Shown: positions 24,879 through 34,146 of the stretch, piece after piece
Numbering within the stretch: the stretch's first letter is position 1
Layout of the letters: each line of letters begins with the position of its first letter
Source: Flavobacterium tiangeerense
GTDB lineage: Bacteria > Bacteroidota > Bacteroidia > Flavobacteriales > Flavobacteriaceae
Length of the DNA: 64,000 bases
Direction of reading: 5' to 3'
NCBI RefSeq assembly: GCF_007830355.1
Contig: NZ_VLKO01000011.1
Span: 1 to 64,000 of the forward strand
Translations under genes and position numbers: made by a program
The notes under the pieces: generated by a model
The model's input: only the letters and a program-made list of their open reading frames with translations
Databases searched by the model: none
Told to the model about the DNA's origin: nothing

Positions 24879-25487
24879 TTATGCATCAACAAGTATCACT
24901 TGACCAGTAATAAATCCATCAACCGAGCGCTCAAACGCTTTACCAACCAATGCACTTGGTACAGGTTGAAATCCTGGCATCATATCGCCATAAACATCCC
25001 AAGCTTCTGCTAAAACTGTTGGATTTACTGAATTTACACGAATACCTCTTGGCATTTCGAAGGCTACACATTTTACAAAGGTATCAATGGCACCACTTGT
25101 AGTTGCATCTGCAATAGCAAAAGGAATAGGCTTTAAATTTAGTATACTTGTAATAAGCGTAAAGGAACCTTTATCAGCAATGTATTACTGACCTATTCTA
25201 ACAATATTGATTTGCCCCATCATTTTACTCATTACTGTAGTCATCCATTGCGCTTCAGTCATTTCCTCGAAGGTTGCATATTCACATACGCCAACTGTAT
25301 TCACAACTGCATCAAAGTGACCAACCTCCTTGAATAATTTTCTCAAAGATTCTTCACTGGTAATGTCAACTTGGAAGTCACAACCGTCTTGAGAGCGACC
25401 TGCTGTAATCACTTTGTGTTTTCCTAAACCTGTAAGTGCTGCTTTTCCCATTTTCCCATTAGCACCTATTAAAATTACTGTTTTCAT
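24879..25487 (-). pseudogene. Short-chain dehydrogenase (small SDR), broken by one in-frame stop
   Basis: Read from 25487 the protein begins M-K-T-V-I-L-I-G-A-N-G-K-M-G-K-A-A-L, a Rossmann NAD(P) motif, and continues to R-I-G-Q, where TAA (25185-25187) interrupts it. Translation resumes in the same frame (Y-I-A-D-K-G-S-F-T-L-I-T) and runs to the natural end at 24879 with T-S-G-A-I-D-T-F-V-K and R-G-I-R-V-N-S-V-N-P-T. Exactly one codon is wrong and no frameshift is needed: 202 residues in all, the normal length of this SDR subgroup. Either a recent nonsense mutation or a sequencing error. It lies 76 bp after a Crp/Fnr gene, probably its regulator. Confidence 0.85.
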
Positions 25488-25563
25488 ATATTTAATTATT
25501 TTTAATTTGAAGTGCAAAATTACACTCCTGCCCTACTAAGCACGTAGGACATTTGTCTAATAA

Positions 25564-26139
25564 TTAAATCGATGCTCTTATTCTACTTAAATGTCTTTGA
25601 GTAATTCCAAGATAGGAAGCTATGTAGTGAAGTGGAATTTGTTGCACAAATTGTGGATAGTTGTTTATCAAATCTACATATCGTTTTTGGGCGTTGGATT
25701 TTTGATGATTAAATATCCATTTTTCGAGTTCAACATATTCTTTTTCAGCAATTATTTTTAAAAAATTCAACCATTTATTGTTTGATTCCGCAAGGTTTTC
25801 TAATTCTTTTTTTGAAATTGAAATTATTTCAGAATCGGTTAAAGCTTGTAAATTTTCTTCTGATTTATTCTGTGTAATAAATGAAGAATAAGCCACTAAT
25901 AACGAATTAGGAAAGGTAAAGCAATAGGTTATTTCTTCATCATTATTAGAATAATAGAATGAACGAAAAATACCAAAATTCACGAAGGAAAGCGTGGTAC
26001 AGATTTCATCTTGTTTAATGAAAAAATCTCCTTTTTTTATCGTAGAAATAGTCGCTAAACTTATAAATTCATTTATTTCACTATCTGTAAATAAATTATA
26101 TTGTTTTAAGTATTCCAACAGTTGATTTTTCTTAAACAT
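25564..26139 (-). CDS. Crp/Fnr family transcriptional regulator
   Basis: 191 residues. A cyclic-nucleotide-binding-like beta-roll (about 20-115, with I-K-K-G-D-F-F-I-K-Q-D-E) precedes a short helical linker and a C-terminal HTH (about 165-190: P-L-H-Y-I-A-S-Y-L-G-I-T-Q-R-H-L-S-R-I-R). The HTH is the short Bacteroidota form that ends right after the recognition helix. Such proteins often control an adjacent redox gene, here the broken SDR downstream in the same orientation. The effector is unknown; the canonical cAMP-binding arginine is not obvious. Confidence 0.88.
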   Translation of the reverse strand: MFKKNQLLEYLKQYNLFTDSEINEFISLATISTIKKGDFFIKQDEICTTLSFVNFGIFRSFYYSNNDEEITYCFTFPNSLLVAYSSFITQNKSEENLQALTDSEIISISKKELENLAESNNKWLNFLKIIAEKEYVELEKWIFNHQKSNAQKRYVDLINNYPQFVQQIPLHYIASYLGITQRHLSRIRASI

Positions 26140-26311
26140 AGTACTTGTTTTAAGCTTTAATTCTATAATTCGTATTTATATTTTGCTGCTTTGCAAAGTT
26201 AGCAATTACAAGTGTAGAATTTTAAATCCCTTTCAAATCATTGATGAGATAAAAAAAATATGACATTGATTTACTGGCTGTTTTTCTATAAAATCATTTG
26301 TGCTTAGTTTA

Positions 26312-27079
26312 TTAAAAGACTCTACTTTCTCCATCATTTGGAATAAAAACTTTATCAGAAAGTCCAATTTTTGAAACTTCTGCTTTTAATTGTTTTCTGG
26401 TTGTCGGACAATGATTTACAGCTTCTAAATGGTTAGCGATAACTTGATTTGGTGCGTTTTTTACAAATTTTAATATTTCGTCCATTCGCATTAATAAAGG
26501 TTGAAAAATATCTAATTGCGCTGTTCCGCAAGCTACAACAGCAACTTCAGGTTTTAATTGTGTCAAAACTTTATGAACATCATCAGTATAAATGGTATCC
26601 GCGCTTAAATAGATTGATTTTTCATTTGGTAATTCTATATAAAATCCCATCACATTTCCCATTGGTTTTGCAACAAATCCGTAACCGTGAACTGCTGGAA
26701 TACCTATAATTTTTCCTCCTAAAAAAGGGTTTTTTATCCAATATTCTATAGTTTGAAAAACTTTTAAACCTTTTTTTAGTAATACATCTTCGTCTTTTAT
26801 GCTACATATCACAGGTATTTGTTTAGAACGTAGAAAATTTTCTGCTTCCTTGTCTAAATGGTCTGGATGTAAATGTGTTAATAAACAATGCGTCGTTTTT
26901 TCAACAAGTTTCATTGCATTACTTGGTAAATCTACAATAGGATTTCGTTGTGCTTTAAAACGGAAAAGTGTAAAAGTGGGTCCAGCTGTTCCTTTTTTTC
27001 CAAGCATTGGATCAACTAAAATTACTTTATCTCCAGTTTCTATGATCATAGTGGCATTTCGCAGATGATGTATTTTCAT
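26312..27079 (-). CDS. MBL-fold metallohydrolase (UlaG-like)
   Basis: About 255 residues from the ATG at 27079 (M-K-I-H-H-L-R-N-A-T-M-I-I). An upstream in-frame ATG at 27148 would add 23 residues unlike the family. The beta-lactamase-fold metal motif is T-H-L-H-P-D-H-L-D (about 69-77). Further ligands are likely at H-G-Y (about 130), S-A-D-T (about 159) and A-N-H-L-E-A (about 218). UlaG-type members hydrolyse lactones or phosphodiesters in the cytosol. It is divergent from another MBL gene at 27244, and the 164-bp spacer is a likely shared promoter region. Confidence 0.85.
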   Translation of the reverse strand: MKIHHLRNATMIIETGDKVILVDPMLGKKGTAGPTFTLFRFKAQRNPIVDLPSNAMKLVEKTTHCLLTHLHPDHLDKEAENFLRSKQIPVICSIKDEDVLLKKGLKVFQTIEYWIKNPFLGGKIIGIPAVHGYGFVAKPMGNVMGFYIELPNEKSIYLSADTIYTDDVHKVLTQLKPEVAVVACGTAQLDIFQPLLMRMDEILKFVKNAPNQVIANHLEAVNHCPTTRKQLKAEVSKIGLSDKVFIPNDGESRVF

Positions 27080-27243
27080 TTTTTGATGTTTTAAATTGAA
27101 AGTACAAAGTTGCTTATTGGTACAATAGATTCCATTGATTGAAATCAATAAATCAAAAAAATAAAGTGTACTCGATATTGATTTGAATCAATGCACCTAA
27201 ATTTATTCAATATTATTTTTGCAATAATAAAAGTTACAAAGAA

Positions 27244-27909
27244 ATGAACTATAAAGTTGAAGTACTATCGAATACTATTTTTGCTACAAATTCTTATTTA
27301 GTAATTGATAATCATAAAAATACATTAATTGTTGACCCAAGCTTTGATCCTAAATCAATTGAAAGAAAAATTGATTTTTTAGGTTTGAAAGTTGTAGGTA
27401 TATTGGTAACACATGCGCACCAAGATCATATTTTTAGCGTTAAGTATTTTATGGATTTATATAATGTAGCGGTATGGGCTTCAGAGAAATCAAAAGAATT
27501 GTTTGGAGATCGTGTGTGCAATCTTAGTTTTATTGGTTCTCAACATTTTGGACTAGAGGAAACTATTTTGGATATTCCTGTGAAAATTTTGGAAGATCAA
27601 ACCACCTATCAAATAGAAAACTTTGTTTTTACAACCGGTATTTATCCCGGTCATAGCATTGGTTGTACTGTTTTTGATTTTGGAGAATTTATGCTGACTG
27701 GTGATTTTATTTTCAAAGGAACTATAGGGAGAATAGACTGGCCTGGCTCCAATCCTGAGGATATGAAGAATAGTTTGATGTTATTTAAAGATAGATACAA
27801 AGCAATCGATATGCCAATATATGCTGGTCATAATGATGCCACAACTATTCAAAATGAATTGAATACGAATATTTTTTTATTAGATCCAACAAATGTAAAA
27901 TGGTTGTAG
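27244..27909 (+). CDS. MBL-fold metallohydrolase (glyoxalase II-like)
   Basis: 221 residues of the hydroxyacylglutathione-hydrolase-like MBL family. The metal motif T-H-A-H-Q-D-H-I-F lies at about 58-66. Y-P-G-H-S-I-G (about 136) supplies another histidine, L-T-G-D-F-I-F (about 155) the bridging aspartate, and Y-A-G-H-N-D (about 195) the last histidine. These act as thioesterases or small-molecule hydrolases; the substrate is unknown. Its stop is one base from the stop of the convergent Crp/Fnr gene. Confidence 0.86.
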   Translation: MNYKVEVLSNTIFATNSYLVIDNHKNTLIVDPSFDPKSIERKIDFLGLKVVGILVTHAHQDHIFSVKYFMDLYNVAVWASEKSKELFGDRVCNLSFIGSQHFGLEETILDIPVKILEDQTTYQIENFVFTTGIYPGHSIGCTVFDFGEFMLTGDFIFKGTIGRIDWPGSNPEDMKNSLMLFKDRYKAIDMPIYAGHNDATTIQNELNTNIFLLDPTNVKWL

Positions 27910-27910
27910 G

Positions 27911-28483
27911 CTATATTCTTTTTCTAATTCTGCTTAATGTTTCAGGAGTGATTCCTAAATACGAAGCAATATGATATTGAGGGATTTGTAGTAACCAGTC
28001 CGGTTTTGTCTTCATAATATCGAGATATAATTCTTCGGCGGTATTTACAAAATGGTTGAATTCTTCGGTTTCTTTATTGACAACAATTCGTTGAAAAATG
28101 GTTTCAACAAATAACTTACCACAATTGTATTGGTTAGTAAATGTCGAAAATATTTTTTTTGATAAAACTCTCAAATCAACATCAGTTAAACATTCTTGGT
28201 ATTTTTTTGTAGCGGTAGCGTGTGCAAAGGATGAAAAATCGGTTATAAAACCGGCATCTGTAAAAAAATTGATATTTTTTTCTTTGTCGGTGGTTGCATA
28301 ATATTCTCGGATTATTCCTTGATCTAAAAAACGAAGTTCATTTTCTACTTTTCCATTTTCTAAAATGATTTCCCCTTTTTTGAATGATTTTACAGTAAAA
28401 GTATTTACAAATTCATCTAAACCTTCTTTGTTAAAAGGAAATTCATTGCTAAAAAATAATGATAATTTGTCTGATTTTGTCAT
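27911..28483 (-). CDS. Crp/Fnr family transcriptional regulator
   Basis: 190 residues. It has an N-terminal cNMP-binding-like beta-roll (V-K-S-F-K-K-G-E-I-I-L-E-N-G at about 32-45) and a C-terminal short HTH (P-Q-Y-H-I-A-S-Y-L-G-I-T-P-E-T-L-S-R-I-R). It resembles the regulator at 25564-26139 in layout, so the two are probably paralogues. Convergent with the MBL gene; its targets are not evident. The 400 bp upstream contain no gene. Confidence 0.88.
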   Translation of the reverse strand: MTKSDKLSLFFSNEFPFNKEGLDEFVNTFTVKSFKKGEIILENGKVENELRFLDQGIIREYYATTDKEKNINFFTDAGFITDFSSFAHATATKKYQECLTDVDLRVLSKKIFSTFTNQYNCGKLFVETIFQRIVVNKETEEFNHFVNTAEELYLDIMKTKPDWLLQIPQYHIASYLGITPETLSRIRKRI

Positions 28484-28883
28484 AATTACTCTTAAGATAA
28501 TTTTGCAGTTCGTTCAATAAATTGCTACCAATTTATCTTTACATAAGATACCCCTTTTTAAACAATTAAATTATATGTTTAAGCAAAGGTATGTTTCGTT
28601 TTTTAATTTCAAATGTATTTAATTTTTCCAATAAAAGGATCTAATGAATATTTATTTAGTGAATACTTTTCGTTCTAAATTTTGTGTAAAGTAAGTATGT
28701 TTTTCTGAAGTTGTAAATGAAATAATGCAATGAATTCTTAACTTAATTTTTAATTTAAAAAAAGTTAATAGGAATAATTATTTTATAAATAATTGAAATA
28801 TAATTGTTCATTATCAATACTTTTCTATTGCTTATTTAAATAATTAATAGACGTAGAATTATTGTAATCTGCTAATCTGTTAA
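28484..28883. other. AT-rich intergenic stretch, no gene seen
   Basis: About 400 bp between the Crp/Fnr gene and the trp operon terminator. Very AT-rich, no frame longer than chance, no recognised repeat. The left part should hold the promoter of the Crp/Fnr gene. Confidence 0.5.
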
Positions 28884-28923
28884 CAAAAAAAAACGGCGCT
28901 TCAAGTTACACTGAAACGCCGTT
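28884..28923 (-). terminator. Terminator of the trp operon
   Basis: AACGGCG and CGCCGTT form a strong GC stem extended by further pairs around a loop. On the minus strand it ends in a T-run right after trpA. Confidence 0.92.
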
Positions 28924-28940
28924 AGCTATTTTTAAACTGA

Positions 28941-29702
28941 TTATCGAATACTTTTCACGAAGGTTGCTATATTTTGGGTTCCGTTTTGAGTTAAATCTTG
29001 AATAAACGCGCTGCCTATAATGGCTCCTTTAGCAAATTGTGTAGCTTGATTAAAAGTTTCGGCATTGTTGATTCCAAAGCCTATAACTTGTGGATTTTTC
29101 AAATTCATGTCGGCAATTCGTTCGAAATATGTTTCTTGTGTGGCTCCAAAACCAGATTGAGAACCGGTAACACTTGCTGAACTTACCATGTAAATAAATG
29201 CATCAGAGACGCTGTCTATAAAATGAATACGCTCTACAGAAGTTTGTGGTGTTATTAAAAAAATGTTTTTAAGACCGTATTTCTCAAATATATCTTTGTA
29301 AGAATCAGCGTATACATCTACGGGTAAATCTGGAATGATTAATCCGTCTATTCCTATTGCAGCACATTTTTTACAAAAATTTTCAATTCCATATTGCAAC
29401 ATAGGGTTAAAGTAGCCCATGATGATTAGTGGTATGGAAACGGTTTCTCTTATTTTTTCCAGTTGGTCAAATAACACTTGCGTGGTCATGCCGTTATGCA
29501 AGGCTTGTGTAGAACTTTCTTGAATCGTTGGTCCATCGGCTAGTGGATCACTAAAAGGCAGTCCAATTTCAATCATGTCAACTCCATTTTTTTCTAAGTC
29601 TTGGATTATTTGCACGGTATCGTTCAAGCTAGGATATCCAGCCGAAAAGTAAATGGAAAGGATCTTATTATTTTCTTGTAATTTCTTATTAATTCTGTTC
29701 AT
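28941..29702 (-). CDS. trpA: Tryptophan synthase alpha subunit
   Basis: 253 residues, a TIM barrel that cleaves indole-3-glycerol phosphate to indole and glyceraldehyde 3-phosphate and passes indole to TrpB. Catalytic Glu in M-I-E-I-G-L-P-F-S-D-P-L-A-D-G-P (about 40-55) and Asp in the same block are present, as are G-L-I-I-P-D-L-P (about 119) and the phosphate loop G-F-G-I (about 206). Last gene of the trp operon. It is unusually separated from trpB by a gamma-glutamylcyclotransferase gene and a structured element, so TrpA:TrpB stoichiometry may depend on that spacer. Confidence 0.97.
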   Translation of the reverse strand: MNRINKKLQENNKILSIYFSAGYPSLNDTVQIIQDLEKNGVDMIEIGLPFSDPLADGPTIQESSTQALHNGMTTQVLFDQLEKIRETVSIPLIIMGYFNPMLQYGIENFCKKCAAIGIDGLIIPDLPVDVYADSYKDIFEKYGLKNIFLITPQTSVERIHFIDSVSDAFIYMVSSASVTGSQSGFGATQETYFERIADMNLKNPQVIGFGINNAETFNQATQFAKGAIIGSAFIQDLTQNGTQNIATFVKSIR

Positions 29703-29754
29703 GATATATTGATTTCCCTTTTTTATTAGGGTTTAGTTATATGCTTACTTTTAT

Positions 29755-30075
29755 TTAAATTACGGCGCTGTAGGCCCAGGCTTTCTGTTTTGATTGGAGT
29801 TGTACTTCAACTCTTTTATAATGCAGCCCTTCATATAAATCAGATTGGTGAAGCTCTTTGGTACTAATTTCGTAAACCATTCCATTAATGGTATTTTCTT
29901 GATTTTCAGTTTGGGTAATAATGGGGTAGTTGACAATGCCAAATTCTTCTTCAATTTGTATTTGTTTTACCACATACCCTATTAGTGTTTCTGGAGTGCC
30001 CTCTAGAATGCGTCCAAACAGGTCTTTTTGTATGTCCTCGTTTTGTAAACTACCGTAAGCAAATAATTTTTCCAT
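29755..30075 (-). CDS. Gamma-glutamylcyclotransferase / AIG2-like protein
   Basis: 106 residues of the GGCT-like (AIG2) fold. The signature is L-F-A-Y-G-S-L-Q-N at residues 3-11. The expected acidic catalytic residue is probably in E-G-L (Y-E-G-L-H-Y-K-R-V-E-V). The family releases 5-oxoproline from gamma-glutamyl compounds or acts as a small cyclotransferase; many short bacterial members have no known substrate. It sits inside the trp operon between trpB and trpA, in the same direction, and has no evident link to tryptophan synthesis. Confidence 0.83.
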   Translation of the reverse strand: MEKLFAYGSLQNEDIQKDLFGRILEGTPETLIGYVVKQIQIEEEFGIVNYPIITQTENQENTINGMVYEISTKELHQSDLYEGLHYKRVEVQLQSKQKAWAYSAVI

Positions 30076-30125
30076 AATGTGGGTTTGACAAATTTAATTT
30101 AAAACGTGATATGCTATTCTTGATT

Positions 30126-30241
30126 GCGTTAAGGATGGCAGCGGTATCTCCCGGTTTAGAAAAACAAGGCTTTTGCCGTAGTTTTTGTTAATCGGGAATT
30201 TAGCGTACAGCCTGACCTCGCTTTTTTCGGCGAGGGAACGC
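30126..30241 (+). ncRNA. Structured flavobacterial RNA-like element, copy B
   Basis: On the plus strand, GCGTT/AACGC closes the whole unit. Inside, AGG/CCT (30132-30134 with 30211-30213) encloses the conserved loop strands GATGGCAGCGGTATC and TTAGCGTACAGC. The inner stem TCCCGGTT/AATCGGGA continues into AAAAAC/GTTTTT and a GGC/GCC tip. A separate CCTCGC/GCGAGG hairpin follows at 30216-30235. Loop strands match copy A (1961-2021) while all stems differ but still pair. It is antisense to the trp operon, lying between trpB and the cyclotransferase gene. Confidence 0.6.
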
Positions 30242-30290
30242 CTTAAAATTAAGTCAAAAAAAACATCTCACATGATAATCGTGTATTAAA

Positions 30291-31472
30291 TTATAATTTA
30301 AAATAATCTATGTAAGTATTTAAATCCTTGTCACCACGGCCAGATAGATTGATTACTACAATATCATCTTTCTTGAATTTCATTTCGTCTAATACTGCAA
30401 AGGCATGCGCACTTTCTATGGCAGGAATTAAGCCTTCCATTTTAGATAATTTGATACCCCAGTCCATAGCTTGTTCATCAGTAATGGAGATAAATTGAGC
30501 TCTTCCAGTAGTATATAAATTAGCGTGCATTGGGCCAACACCAGGATAATCAAGTCCCGCCGAAATGGAGTAAGGCTCTGTTATTTGTCCATCGTTGGTT
30601 TGCATTAATAGTGTTTTACTACCATGAATAACACCTATTTTTCCTAATGCTGAGGTAGCTGCGCTTTCCCCAGAGTCTACGCCTAATCCAGCTGCTTCAA
30701 CAGCAATGATGTTGACTTCTTTTTCGTCCAGGAAATGATAATACGTTCCTGCAGCATTGCTACCACCGCCTACGCATGCAATAACGTAATCTGGGTTTTC
30801 TTTTCCTTCTTTTTCAAGCAATTGCTCTTTTATTTCTTTTGAAATGACACTTTGAAAACGCGCCACCATATCAGGATATGGGTGTGGTCCTACCACTGAT
30901 CCTATGATGTAGTACGTATCTACAGGATTGTTAATCCAGTCTCTAATGGCTTCATTAGTAGCGTCTTTCAAGGTTTTAGAACCAGACTTTGCAGGTCTTA
31001 CTTCGGCGCCAAGCATTTTCATTCGGGCTACGTTTGGCGCTTGTCTTTTTATATCCACTTCACCCATGTACACAATACATTCTAGTCCCATTAAGGCACA
31101 GACCGTTGCTGTAGCTACACCGTGTTGTCCAGCGCCAGTCTCGGCAATAATTCTTTTTTTGCCCAATCGTTTGGCTAGGAGTATTTGTCCTATGGTGTTG
31201 TTTACTTTGTGTGCTCCCGTGTGACACAAATCTTCTCTTTTGAGGTAAATTTTAGTATTGTATTCTTCGGATAAGCGTTTTGCAAAATACAAGGGAGTAG
31301 GGCGGCCTACATACTCTTTTAGCAAGGCATCAAACTCTTCTTGAAATTCAGGTTCTGCGGTGATTTTTAGGTAATTTTGGCGAAGTTCTTCTACATTTGG
31401 GTATAACATTTCAGGAATGAAAGCACCACCAAATTCTCCATAATATCCTTTTTCATTAACGTTGTAACTCAT
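30291..31472 (-). CDS. trpB: Tryptophan synthase beta subunit
   Basis: 393 residues. It condenses indole with serine using PLP to form tryptophan. The PLP lysine lies in [10 protein letters not shown] (about 82-91), followed by the [10 protein letters not shown] loop (about 109-118) and the phosphate-binding C-V-G-G-G-S-N-A (about 228-235). Full length with no anomalies. It follows trpF by 18 bp. The downstream gap before trpA is about 590 bp and contains a structured element and a cyclotransferase gene. Confidence 0.97.
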   Translation of the reverse strand: MSYNVNEKGYYGEFGGAFIPEMLYPNVEELRQNYLKITAEPEFQEEFDALLKEYVGRPTPLYFAKRLSEEYNTKIYLKREDLCHTGAHKVNNTIGQILLAKRLGKKRIIAETGAGQHGVATATVCALMGLECIVYMGEVDIKRQAPNVARMKMLGAEVRPAKSGSKTLKDATNEAIRDWINNPVDTYYIIGSVVGPHPYPDMVARFQSVISKEIKEQLLEKEGKENPDYVIACVGGGSNAAGTYYHFLDEKEVNIIAVEAAGLGVDSGESAATSALGKIGVIHGSKTLLMQTNDGQITEPYSISAGLDYPGVGPMHANLYTTGRAQFISITDEQAMDWGIKLSKMEGLIPAIESAHAFAVLDEMKFKKDDIVVINLSGRGDKDLNTYIDYFKL

Positions 31473-31490
31473 TTTGTGTATGTTTAAAAG

Positions 31491-32186
31491 TTAAAGTTGT
31501 AAATTATGTTGCAACTTTTGTAATAATGTAATGTCTTTTAATCCAGGCTCTGTTTCAAATTTACTGTTTAAGTCTAGAGCGTGAATTGGTAAATTGGTAT
31601 TCAAGATTTGTTGTATAGATTCAACCTCATCAAGGCTTATTCCACCACTTAAAAAGAAAGGTTTAAGTGAAGGATATTTTTCTAAAACCCGCCAGTCAAA
31701 TGTATTGCCGTTCCCACCCGGAAGTTTTCCCTTAGTATCAAATAAAAAGTAATCACATACCGTTTCAAAAGGTTTTAGTTCTTGAAAATCAAAGGTGTCA
31801 TTGACCGAGAAAACCTTGATGATTTCTATTCTTTTTCCTTGTAATTTTTCGTTCAAATCAATACAAAAAGCAACCGACTCATTACCATGTAATTGTATGG
31901 CTTGTAAATTGTATTTTTCGGCTTTCGCCAAAATTACTTCGATGTTCTCTTGTACAAATACGCCCACTTTTTTTATGGATGCTGGTAATTCTGGCATCTC
32001 TCCATCAAAATAACGACTGGATTTATCCCAAAAAATAAATCCCAAATAATCTGGTTTTAGCGCAGCAAGTTCCAAGATGTTTTCTGGATATTTCATACCG
32101 CAAACTTTTACTTTTACACCCATTTTTCCTGACATAACAGGAGACGAAAGGGGAGTTGTATTTGGGTTATTTATTGAAGGTTGCAT
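31491..32186 (-). CDS. trpF: Phosphoribosylanthranilate isomerase
   Basis: Up to 231 residues; the conserved domain begins at V-K-V-C-G-M-K (about 26-32), so starts at 32135 or 32123 are also possible. It isomerises phosphoribosylanthranilate to the CdRP substrate of TrpC. The catalytic cysteine (K-V-C-G-M-K) and aspartate (A-L-D-L-N-S, near 208) are present, and S-G-G-I marks the phosphate site. Lies between trpC (41 bp) and trpB (18 bp) in the operon. As in many Bacteroidota it is a separate gene, not fused to trpC. Confidence 0.94.
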   Translation of the reverse strand: MQPSINNPNTTPLSSPVMSGKMGVKVKVCGMKYPENILELAALKPDYLGFIFWDKSSRYFDGEMPELPASIKKVGVFVQENIEVILAKAEKYNLQAIQLHGNESVAFCIDLNEKLQGKRIEIIKVFSVNDTFDFQELKPFETVCDYFLFDTKGKLPGGNGNTFDWRVLEKYPSLKPFFLSGGISLDEVESIQQILNTNLPIHALDLNSKFETEPGLKDITLLQKLQHNLQL

Positions 32187-32227
32187 AATGTCTACCTGTT
32201 TTGATTGTTGTGTTTTATTTTTTAAAA

Positions 32228-33013
32228 TTAAGAAAGTAGTTTCTGGATAAATTCAGTAGCTGCTTTTCCTGCGTTGTCTGTTTTCATAAAATTTTCTCCT
32301 ATCAAAAATCCTTTAAAACCATACGGTTGGAGTTCGTTAATAGCTTCTACACTGGCGATTCCACTCTCAGATACTTTTACAAAATCATCTGGGATTTTTG
32401 AAGCGAGTTGCTTGCTGAAATCCAAACTCACTTTAAAAGTTTTTAAATTTCTGTTGTTAACACCTATCATGTCAAGTGACGGCATAATAGATTTTTCTAA
32501 CTCTTCATGATCATGTACTTCAAGTAACACTTCTAATCCTAAACTATGTGCAAACTCAGATAAATGTTTGATTTCCTCTCGTGTTAAAACCGCAGCGATT
32601 AGCAAAATTAAATCGGCACCGTGAGCTTTTGCCTCTAGAATTTGGTACTCATCAACTATGAATTCTTTTCGCAAAAGCGGAGTGTTTACTGTTGCTCTAG
32701 CCAAAAGTAAATCATCAAGAGAACCGCCAAAATACTTCCCATCAGTAAGTACTGATATGCCACAAGCACCTGCAGTTTCATATCCTTTTACCACTTCTTC
32801 AACCGTAAAATTATAATTAATTTCAGCTTTTGATGGTGACCTGCGTTTGTGTTCCGCAATTATTCCAGAGTTACTGGCTCTAAGTGACTGACTTAATGAA
32901 ATTGTTTTTTTTGTGAAAAATACTGAGGATTCTAGCTGTGATACCGGAATTATTGTTTTTTTGAGAATCACTTCTCTTTTTTTGTCAATTATAATTTTAT
33001 CTAGGATATTCAT
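32228..33013 (-). CDS. trpC: Indole-3-glycerol phosphate synthase
   Basis: 261 residues, a TIM barrel that closes the indole ring from CdRP with loss of CO2. Conserved: I-I-A-E-H-K-R-R-S-P-S-K (about 51-62, lysine in the active site), L-L-R-K-E-F-I-V-D-E-Y-Q (about 113), E-V-H-D (about 161), I-G-V-N-N-R-N-L (about 178) and V-S-E-S-G-I (about 211). Between trpD (77 bp) and trpF (41 bp). Confidence 0.96.
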   Translation of the reverse strand: MNILDKIIIDKKREVILKKTIIPVSQLESSVFFTKKTISLSQSLRASNSGIIAEHKRRSPSKAEINYNFTVEEVVKGYETAGACGISVLTDGKYFGGSLDDLLLARATVNTPLLRKEFIVDEYQILEAKAHGADLILLIAAVLTREEIKHLSEFAHSLGLEVLLEVHDHEELEKSIMPSLDMIGVNNRNLKTFKVSLDFSKQLASKIPDDFVKVSESGIASVEAINELQPYGFKGFLIGENFMKTDNAGKAATEFIQKLLS

Positions 33014-33090
33014 TCAATTTTTTGTTTAAAATTTACTTTGTTTAATTTTAAAGGTGTTTGAAATTCCAACAGCCTTAATTTTAAACTATT

Positions 33091-34083
33091 TTATTTGCTT
33101 AATTCTTGTAATTTCTTCAAAGATAAAAGTCCTTTACCAGATAATAAACTTTCTTTTGCTATTTGAAATCCTTCTAAAGGCGAGCAATTTGTAACCGTTG
33201 CAATAGCCATTGCAGCATTGGCACAGACGACATTATTTTGAGCCTCGGTTCCTTTTCCAGCAATAATTGTAGTAAACATTTCAGCCGATTCTTCAATGGT
33301 TGTTCCGCCTTCAATTTCTTTTTGTGTTAGTAAGTTTACACCAAAATCTTCGGGATTCAACATGCCTTCTTTGGTTTTTGATATTGTTTTTGAAGCGCCA
33401 GTCAGGGATATTTCATCATATCCATCTAAAGAATGAAGTATGGTGAAGTTTACATCCGTATTTTGATACAAATACGCATACATTCTAGCAAGTTCTAAGT
33501 TAAAAACACCTACTAATTGATTTTTTGGAAAGGATGGATTCACCATAGGTCCTAGCATATTAAAAAATGTTTTTACAGCCAGTTCTTTTCTAATAGGACC
33601 CACGTTTTTCATTGCAGGATGAAATAAGGGTGCGTGTAAAATACAAATCCCAGCTTGGTCCATACAACTTTCTAGAAAACCATTGTCATTACTAAAACGG
33701 ATACCTAGTTTTTCCATTACGTTACTAGAACCAGAAATGGATGAAACCCCATAATTACCATGTTTAGCTACTTTTATTCCGGCACCTGCCGCTACAAACG
33801 ATGCTAATGTTGAAATATTAAAGGTATCCTTCCCATCTCCGCCAGTACCACAAAGATCTATGGTGTTATAAGCAGATAAATCTACTCTAATACACAATTC
33901 TAAAAGTGCTTCTCTAAAGCCAGCAAGCTCCTCAATAGTTATGCTACGCATCATGTAAACGGTAAGGAATGAAGCTATTTGGCTGTTGTTGTAACCTCCG
34001 TTTGAAATAGTAATCAATACGTTTTTTGCTTCCTCTCTAGAAAGGGTTTCGTGATTGATCAATCGGTTTAATATATTTTTCAT
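33091..34083 (-). CDS. trpD: Anthranilate phosphoribosyltransferase
   Basis: 330 residues. It transfers phosphoribosyl from PRPP to anthranilate. The PRPP-binding glycine loop C-G-T-G-G-D-G-K-D-T-F-N-I-S-T (about 78-92) and the K-H-G-N-Y-G-V-S-S-I-S-G-S block (about 106-118) are intact, as is the N-terminal helical domain with S-R-E-E-A. Separate from trpG here, unlike the enterobacterial trpGD fusion. It lies 63 bp after trpG. Confidence 0.96.
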   Translation of the reverse strand: MKNILNRLINHETLSREEAKNVLITISNGGYNNSQIASFLTVYMMRSITIEELAGFREALLELCIRVDLSAYNTIDLCGTGGDGKDTFNISTLASFVAAGAGIKVAKHGNYGVSSISGSSNVMEKLGIRFSNDNGFLESCMDQAGICILHAPLFHPAMKNVGPIRKELAVKTFFNMLGPMVNPSFPKNQLVGVFNLELARMYAYLYQNTDVNFTILHSLDGYDEISLTGASKTISKTKEGMLNPEDFGVNLLTQKEIEGGTTIEESAEMFTTIIAGKGTEAQNNVVCANAAMAIATVTNCSPLEGFQIAKESLLSGKGLLSLKKLQELSK

Positions 34084-34146
34084 TTTTGATCGTTGTTCTT
34101 AATGGTAAACTTTTTGTGTGATGTTTTACTAGGAGATTTTTTGAAA

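Noticed and set aside
20474..28483. The mixed gene region considered as a genomic island
   Set aside because: No integrase, tRNA attachment site or direct repeats are visible, and base composition does not shift in a clear way.
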